Part shown: piece by piece, positions 58,601 to 64,000 of the stretch
Layout: every line of letters starts with the position of its first letter
Position numbering within the stretch: the first letter of the stretch is position 1
DNA from: Antedon mediterranea
Lineage: Eukaryota > Echinodermata > Crinoidea > Comatulida > Antedonidae
NCBI RefSeq assembly: GCF_964355755.1
Contig: NC_092675.1
Coordinates: 2,016,312 to 2,080,311, forward strand
Direction of reading: 5' to 3'
DNA: 64,000 bases
The notes under the pieces: generated by a model
Seen by the model: only the letters and a program-made list of their open reading frames with translations
The model's database searches: none
Told to the model about the DNA's origin: nothing
Position numbers and translations under genes: made by a program

Positions 58601-61457
58601 GATGGCATTAATAAAGTAATTTGATTTTTTTCATTTTTTTAATAAATTGATCTGGTTTTATACTTTATACTAGTTTCGAGTAATACCGTATTTAATTTAT
58701 TATGAGCTATAAATATCAACTGTATACTGAGCTGGTCAATTGTTTTTTCTCGATTCGTGTAAGTACTGATGAAGAAAGTATAATGGCTACTATTATGTAG
58801 GCATACAATGTGCCGATACAATACCATACCAATGTGTTGAAGATATGAATGAATAATAAAACCGTCTAGTTCATTAAGTATAGACTGTGCGCTTACTTAA
58901 CGTTGTGTATTAACGTTTTTATTAATTTTAATCCACTTATGAGTTTTTCCTAGAATAGACACATAAAGGTCTCAGACAGTGATTAAAGCGATCAGACGTG
59001 GTTCAATAATACTGACTTTACAACTCGGCTTTTTCAATCTTACTTTTTCGCTGAGTTCAGGATAGGTCTTGCTAACAAACGCAAAGGCTTGGTGATCAAC
59101 TAGATGCCAGTGAAATACGTTGAATTTATTGTACGCCATAGCATCCTGAAACAAGAGTATGCACACTTTTCATATATTTGGTTAAAAAAAACACAATTTT
59201 GTTTGTTTATGTGAAACACAATGCAATACAATATTATCGTGTATTTACGGCTGCTTTTTGTAAAATGATTTGATAATGATTATACGATTGTGAGGCTGAT
59301 GATAATGATGCCGTTAATGATGATTATGATAAAAAGGATAAATACATCTATTAATAGAAATATGCTGATAGTCTTCATCGTCGTAAATGTCACAAAATTG
59401 ATTATTACGGAACTAGGATGCCTACAAGAAGACCTAATTTTAAAGTAATGGATGTGACTGATGATATAATCTCCATGATTTAGACTGATCACGACGCCAA
59501 TGAAAAGAATGAGAAGAAATGACAAATCCTTATGAGACACATACGATCGTTGCTATGCATATCGTCATGCATCAGCGGTTTCTGTCTCAGAATTACGTAA
59601 TTGTAGCTGCTTGTGAGAATTTGAAGCAAAAATCGTATGCATTTCTGTGGCAGAACAACGTATTTTGTAGATACGTAGTTTTGCCTTGGAAAATAACAGA
59701 ATTATTTGTTTTTGCTTAAAGATACGTGGTGGTACTATCTCAAAAAATAATGATCTCTGAAACCTGACATTTTTACAGGTTGTTCATAAATTTGTAATAA
59801 TTCCCCAAATGTAAAAATTTCAAAATTGACAAAAATGCGAGCTAGTGGTTTTGCCTTGGAACGACCGTACTGATATCACGATGTAAAGTGGTGGTGGATG
59901 AATTGATGGGTGCATCTATTCTGATAAGGGAAATATCTTCCAGTAACGGCGACTGGTGGTCAATGCAGAAACTAAGATTGAAACAGTAATCTAGATAGAT
60001 ACTTACCAAATGTTTTAGAATGATTGGAATTGGAATAAAATGACGAGATGTATCAAGAAGGAATCCTCTATGCTTGTACCTCGGAAAGTCAGTTATTGTT
60101 GTTACATTAATCATATACTATAATTAGAAACAAAAGTAGGATTGTTATTATTTGTAGCAAGTCAAATCAAGTCATTCACTTTAGTTCAATTAAATTTATT
60201 CATTTTGCAGGATCAAATACAAAACATTATTTAATATAAATTAAAAAAAACAATGTTTCTGACCCCAGTCTGGTGGATTTTAGAAGAGTTCTGCGATCAT
60301 TACGTTTGCTACTCTCCTTTCGGTGCAGAACAATTATAAACATTAAAGTTTCACAACAATAGACATTAAATAAACCACGGGAAAGTCTTAGAAAAAACAC
60401 TTCTGTGCGTGTTTACCCCTTTCAAAACTCACCTCTCCCTCGTCATTGTATTGATAAATAAGCTGACTAAATGTTTCTAATCCTAAAAGAAATGAGAAAA
60501 GGAAATACAATTGTATTAAAAGATTGAGATAGAAGGAGGCGAGGGAGGAGCGGGGGGGGGGGGGATGGTGGTTGGTGAGAGAAAGAACATTTATATATGG
60601 CTAAAAGCATTCGGCATTGGAGCAGTACAAGATAGGCCTACATTGAAGTCTGAGAAATTACTCTCAATAACCATTCTGGAGATGGCGCTATAGTAGTTGG
60701 CGACTTAGATCCACTTGTATATTTACATTATTGTATGCGTATTTTCCTTCCAAACACATCGTACATTCGTATACCACAGGCAAATTTTCTTTCAAACATA
60801 CCTTGCTGAGAACGATTTTCACAGACCTTTACTCATAGCCATTCAGAGATGGCGCTATAATGGTTAGCGATGAATATATCCATTTGTATATTGAAAATAA
60901 GTTAATAAATAACCTTACCTCTAAGAAGACCCCACACTTGCTCAGCCTTAATTTTGCTATCACCGTCTGCTTTTATTTCAATTGCATCTATATACAAAAT
61001 ATTATACATTTGTTACAAATGTATACAAATACATACATATAAAACGTGCTTTATTGATTGCAAAATGAAACTTTGAACGATACTTACACGATTCATCAGA
61101 ATCTAAGGTGGGGTATTCCTCGCATCCTAAATCACCCTCTAATTCAAGAGACACGGAATTTAGCAACACATCAGGTGGTTCATCTGCACTTTCTGTCTGG
61201 TCAAATATCACTTGTTTATAGCGTTGTACCGCCATATCGACCACTTCACATTGTCCAATCGACGATGTATCAAACTGGAAACGACTTTCCCGGATAGCTA
61301 GAACTTCACCAAAGGAGTCTACTTCTTGAGGCTGAGGCCATGGCGATCCCGGGGCTGCTTCTGTGTATTTTAACGGTAGCTCGGGGATTATGTAGTAAAC
61401 TTTCGAAGCATCAATAACCACAACACAACATATCAATAATCCATACAGACAAAACAT
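52622..61457 (-). CDS. Beta-N-acetylhexosaminidase (GH20), 11 exons
   Basis: Removes terminal GlcNAc/GalNAc from glycoconjugates, normally in the lysosome. Minus-strand exons: 61088-61457, 60919-60987, 60433-60482, 60007-60117, 59044-59145, 57744-58057, 57341-57500, 55302-55497, 54537-54627, 53711-53815, 52622-52790. They total 1737 nt (578 aa plus stop); phases agree at every junction. ATG 61457 is chosen because the frame upstream has no ATG. It gives a signal peptide ([18 protein letters not shown]). Family landmarks are [11 protein letters not shown] (Arg188), [30 protein letters not shown] with the catalytic Asp332-Glu333, [36 protein letters not shown] and [11 protein letters not shown]. 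The end, [18 protein letters not shown], aligns with human HEXB. Odd points are HLGADE for HLGGDE, LVDH for LVDD, Tyr where HEXA has Arg424 (LNRISY), a hydrophobic C-terminal tail, and an AA in place of AG at the last acceptor. Confidence 0.93.
54860..54945 (+). repeat. Retroposon 3' end in hexosaminidase intron 8
   Basis: GGGGACACCAAAGTCTTATG, CAACCCATTGACCGCTTATG, then TCGAATAAATAAATAAAATA. The AATAAATAAA tail directly after a GC-balanced body is typical of a short LINE/SINE insertion; the 5' limit is unclear. Confidence 0.4.
55217..55238. repeat. Perfect 10-bp hairpin ACCAGGGAGT/ACTCCCTGGT
   Basis: Perfect inverted repeat with a two-base CA loop in intron 8, about 60 bases downstream of exon 8 in transcription order. 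GC-rich stem in AT-rich surroundings. Confidence 0.7.
55600..55865 (+). repeat. Possible Penelope-like element fragment with hammerhead-like core
   Basis: At 55743-55773 the plus strand has CTGATGA, one A, GGGC, a 7-base loop, GCCC, GAAA. CTGATGA and GAAA flanking stem II are the two conserved boxes of hammerhead ribozymes, which are known from the terminal regions of Penelope-like retroelements. The single unpaired A and an upstream GCT that pairs with the downstream AGC mean a plain hairpin is equally possible. Downstream, TATCTCCATTGAGATCCAGT forms another hairpin. It lies in hexosaminidase intron 7, antisense to that gene. No coding part of a Penelope element is seen. Confidence 0.3.
55990..56087. 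repeat. Dispersed repeat family F, copy 3
   Basis: GGGCTGAATTCGGCACATGT, GTGGAAGACACAT, GGCTTTCTTCTTCCC, AAAGGGTCCCTTCGTGTCGC. Same order and orientation as 487-632 and 711-830, inside hexosaminidase intron 7. Confidence 0.6.
57151..57206 (+). pseudogene. tRNA-like 3' half (pseudo-tRNA or SINE head)
   Basis: GGTACCCGCCCTGTAAGTGA, GAGGTCGCAGGTTCGAATCC, CGCCAGAG. The T arm and B box GGTTCGAATCC (57184-57194) are good, and a T run follows as a polymerase III terminator. There is no 5' acceptor, no A box and no pairing anticodon stem, so it is not a functional tRNA. It lies in intron 6-7 territory just outside exon 7 of the hexosaminidase, on the opposite strand. Confidence 0.55.
57524..57581. 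repeat. TTTGAAA heptamer microsatellite
   Basis: About seven imperfect TTTGAAA/ATTTGAAA units immediately upstream of hexosaminidase exon 7 (intron 6 side). On the gene strand this gives a pyrimidine/purine alternating stretch close to the acceptor. Confidence 0.75.
60155..60280 (-). repeat. LINE 3' end relic in hexosaminidase intron 3
   Basis: On the minus strand TCCTGCAAAATGAATAAATT is followed by TAATTGAAC and a GACTTGATTTGACTTG tail. The layout resembles the tail at 1648-1700. No coding sequence. Confidence 0.35.
60552..60564 (+). repeat. 13-base G run with G-rich flank
   Basis: GAGGCGAGGGAGGAGC followed by 13 G and GATGGTGG on the plus strand, in hexosaminidase intron 2; C-rich in the transcript. 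G-quadruplex potential on the non-template side. Confidence 0.75.
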
Positions 61458-62763
61458 TGTGTTTTTAAATCTCAGAGTAGGCCTACGTTCCAATCGTTTG
61501 TGCCTAATTAATTATAGACATTGAACTCTTGTAAGTAAACAAATACGCTACGCCACCTGGTAGTTTACATCGAATTATGGCATATTATGATGTATCGTAT
61601 CACGAGAATTAAACGTAATTAAACTGACCTGGATGCATACAAAGAATTTGTTACATGTAAACACTTTACACTTCAACAATGCTTGTAATTAAACATCGGA
61701 CATGGTTTTACGGTCGGTTGGTCGGTCGGTCGGTAAACACTAACTCAAATTTGAGCACGAGACTGCAGCCATGTATGGCCTTGTTTAGTTTAACCAACAT
61801 ATCACACAAAATATTAAAATGTATGCATTTTTATTTGTCTCAAAATAGAAAAACACCAAGGTAATGTAAATAAATACTGTTTCAGTTATCATTTTCTGTA
61901 AAAATAAAAAAAAAATATATATTTTTTCAACCTTGTTTTTGGCGGTCTCTAAAAATCTACACATGCAACTTATGTCTGATTAGGCTTGCATGTGCCACAA
62001 TTCGGAAATGCGTAATTTGTAAATAATAATATATTGATCGGCTTCTCAAAAATATGATTGTCCGGAATAATACAATACATTCAAGAATTATTTTTTTTTT
62101 TATTGAGAGGAATGATTTTACAAGGATAGGCTTAGGCCTAGTGCTTGCAATTACAGTCATAAAATTGATACAGAATTTAAAATGATTCTACAGTTTGCTT
62201 ATGAATACCTCTGCCTTTCTTCACATCTTTCACTAAATTTAACATATTTAACAATAAAATGAATGAGTACCGGTACCCTTTGCAATAATGTACACTAATT
62301 TGTTACTGAACTATGGAGAATTTTTTTTTTCCGAAATAAAAGATGAATGAATGAATTAGTAATGATGTGTCTGTATAATAATATAATATAATATATATAA
62401 CATTTTACTTTCTGAGCTATGATAGGTCTTTTCCCAGTAACCGGTACCCCCTCTCACCCTTTTTTTTTGTCTTTTATGAGCTCGTCCCACTTTTATTTCA
62501 TTTTGCTGTACAAATTATTGAAATATATATAAGTTATATAAAGTATAATAACCTTTTGATATTAATTAATTAGTTATATTGATTAAACAATTATCATAAC
62601 GAGTAATTATTTACATACTCGTTCCTTTAATAAATGTAAAATCAATTAGTAATCAATCATTCACAATTGGTAATTTAAAACGTTTAAAACAGCATAGCAC
62701 TTTTAGTAATTCATTAAGCCTACACTAGGTGCAGTCTCGTCAGAAACGCGAGAGGAATTGATC
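61458..62763. promoter_or_regulatory. Shared upstream region of two divergent genes
   Basis: The hexosaminidase ATG (minus, 61457) and the channel ATG (plus, 62764) face away from each other across about 1.3 kb. Both promoters must lie here unless leaders are spliced from further off. The interval holds a GGTC microsatellite (61711-61734), a TA-rich stretch, and repeat E copy 2 (62299-62357). No TATA box at a convincing distance from either ATG was seen. Confidence 0.35.
62299..62357 (+). repeat. Dispersed repeat family E, copy 2
   Basis: TTTGTTACTGAACTATGGAG, AATT, a T-run, CCGAAATAAAAGATGAATGA and a GAAT tail. Matches the minus-strand copy at 51099-51168 in order and spacing. It lies about 400 bp before the channel start. 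Confidence 0.65.
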
Positions 62764-63342
62764 ATGATGGATCCCAATTGTTTACACGATAAATGGTATA
62801 GCGACGCTGTTAAACGTCAATGGGCCGATTTACGATATTTTTATAACGCAACGAATAGTGGCAATGATGTTCCTCCGTACGACAATAAAGAAGACGAAGA
62901 AACGTTTGTTAGTTTGGTAAAACAGCGAATGGAGACAACCACTGCGCATGGCATTCCACAGATCACTAGCGCCAAAACGAAGCGGAGAAAGGTGTCTTGG
63001 ATGTTGCTGGTTCTCTTCGCCCTGGGAATGTTCTTATATCAAACTCAAGAACTAATGGTTCAATACTTCAAATATGACTTTGATACGAATATTGAAATAA
63101 AGTACAGTCGGAAGTTAGACTTTCCTGCAGTAACAATTTGCAACATAAACCCAATCAAGTATGATCGATTGCAAGAGTCTGATGCCACTGATCTGAGGGA
63201 AGGTTTTGATCGTACGTATGTGCCTCCAAATAGAACAGAGGAAGATAGTCCTGCAGAAGGACCTGCAGACGGACCCGAAGAAGGAACCGAAGAAGGAACC
63301 GAAGAAAGAAGGAAGCGTGACACCGGTGAACAAGCACCGTCG
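62764..63342 (+). CDS. DEG/ENaC-family sodium channel, first coding exon (partial)
   Basis: The N-terminal 193 residues of an amiloride-sensitive-type, trimeric plasma-membrane cation channel. The ATG at 62764 is used; the frame opens six bases earlier only from a TTG. The intracellular N-terminus holds the conserved His-Gly gating pair in TTAHGIPQIT (residues 62-63), followed by basic KTKRRK. TM1 is about residues 79-97 (WMLLVLFALGMFLY). The family signature LDFPAVTICNINP follows at 119-131. The extracellular segment then turns into an acidic Pro/Gly/Glu repeat (about 152-181) and ends RRKRD. A splice donor, TCG|GTAATG, at 63342/63343 fits; the frame otherwise stops at 63375. The cysteine-rich domain, TM2 and the selectivity filter must lie downstream of the window. 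Confidence 0.85.
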
Positions 63343-63425
63343 GTAATGCTTGTCGTTATTTTTTCCGTAACGTAAGGAAATGCCCTGCCGATAATTGTGT
63401 TTTCCCCCGCCTGCGTGAAATCAAA

Positions 63426-63490
63426 CCTGCGGCGTTTGCAGCACCTTGCGTCAATACGTTGTTGCGTTGCGTTCTAGTGGCCATACAAGG
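63426..63490. repeat. Family A MITE, right-arm remnant
   Basis: GCACCTTGCGTCAATACGTT, then GTTGCGTTGCGTTCTAGTGG and CC resemble the right arm of family A. The left arm is not visible. It lies about 60 bp before a complete copy. Confidence 0.45.
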
Positions 63491-63553
63491 CCTATCTTAT
63501 TATTTTCCAAAGTCAAATATATAGTCCTATATTTTAGATTAGAAAATTACTAA

Positions 63554-63699
63554 AGCGTGGTTCTCACTAGCGACGCAACACAAGGACGTAACGCAACGCA
63601 AGTGAAATGACCAATTACAAGCGATGGCTTATTCGCTTGTTATTAAAACGCTTGCGTTGCGTTTACGTCCTTGCGTTACGTTCTAGTGGGAACCAAGCT
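63554..63699. mobile_element. PIF/Harbinger-like MITE, family A, copy in the channel gene's first intron
   Basis: Left end AGCGTGGTTCTCACTAGCGA, right end TTCTAGTGGGAACCAAGCT, with flanking TAA (63551-63553) and TTA (63700-63702), a one-base mismatch of a TWA duplication. The arms again carry GACGTAACGCAACGCAAG and CTTGCGTTGCGTTTACGTC. It is about 33 bp shorter than the copy at 10537 through loss of central sequence (an internal AACTGTCTATAACTTCACTT stretch). Confidence 0.8.
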
Positions 63700-63702
63700 T
63701 TA

Positions 63703-64000
63703 TATAACTACGATCACTGCCTACTTTTTTTTATATTTCAACAAACTCAACACTAACTAACTCGTCCATTAAAGGGTCTTATAAATTGAGTCTCAGTTTA
63801 GGCTTAAAGTGATGGCCCACCCCAGATTATATACTTCACTGTTATGTGGAGTAGAAATAGTCATGAGTTACAGCCCTAATACTAGGTCAGGATTGGAATC
63901 TGTATGTTGGTATTGTAAAGTTAGCATTTAACACCTAGGCACTTAAATGTTTTTAAATATTTTAATATTTAAAAAAATACTGAAAAGTAATTTAAAAATG
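63703..64000 (+). other. First intron of the channel gene (continues past the window)
   Basis: No second exon is recognisable before the window ends. Confidence 0.4.

Noticed and set aside
61458-61493. Longer hexosaminidase N-terminus beginning 12 codons earlier
   Set aside because: The upstream frame begins with TTG, not ATG, and would bury the signal peptide behind charged residues.
62758-63375. Channel protein ending at 63375 as a complete short protein
   Set aside because: The family continues with a large extracellular domain and TM2; the last codons are intron read-through after a donor at 63342/63343.

Overview
This window reads as nuclear DNA of an invertebrate deuterostome, most plausibly an echinoderm. 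The sequence shows low GC, spliced genes with GT-AG introns, very sparse coding and many interspersed repeats. Two further hints are a strong excess of the palindrome TAGGCCTA and several short elements of a type I associate with marine invertebrate genomes. The echinoderm assignment is inference; no species can be named from sequence alone.

Three host genes are supported. (1) A single-exon class A neuropeptide-type GPCR lies at 6447-7535 (+). (2) A complete GH20 beta-N-acetylhexosaminidase (HEXA/HEXB type) lies on the minus strand in 11 exons between 61457 and 52622. Its reconstructed reading frame is 578 residues with consistent phases at every junction, but the last intron ends in AA instead of AG. 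(3) The first coding exon of a DEG/ENaC-type sodium channel starts at 62764 (+) and runs off the window. Genes 2 and 3 are head to head, about 1.3 kb apart.

The rest is mostly transposon-derived or AT-rich non-coding DNA. There is one apparently intact non-LTR retrotransposon (ORF 22449-25727, minus, 1092 aa, endonuclease plus reverse transcriptase). There is a 5'-truncated but open Rex1/CR1-like reverse transcriptase (1648-3536, minus), and decayed LINE pieces at about 12.2-13.2, 18.1-18.3, 37.5-38.3 and 48.5-48.8 kb. Two short inverted-repeat (MITE-like) families have TTA/TAA duplications like PIF/Harbinger elements: a 'TGGTTCCCACTAG' family at 10.5, 36.4 and 63.6 kb, and a 'GCTCTGTCTACACTATCAAAC' type family at 15.9, 18.8, 33.2, 35.5 and 46.0 kb. 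A tRNA-derived SINE lies at 17.3 kb. Several tandem arrays are present: a 21/22-bp minisatellite at 40.86-41.65 kb, a 21-bp array inside a MITE at 18.9-19.1 kb, and arrays of roughly 100-bp units at 44.6 and 46.9 kb. A long foldback sits at 35.2 kb.

Region by region: 0-6 kb is repeats and a LINE fragment. 6-7.5 kb is the GPCR. 8-22 kb is gene-poor with MITEs, a SINE and LINE relics. 22-26 kb is the intact LINE. 26-52 kb has no recognised host gene. 52.6-61.5 kb is the hexosaminidase. 62.7-64 kb is the channel exon and its first intron. The genes show no functional coupling beyond the possible shared promoter region of the last two. I saw no CRISPR, no phage-like locus and no rRNA genes.
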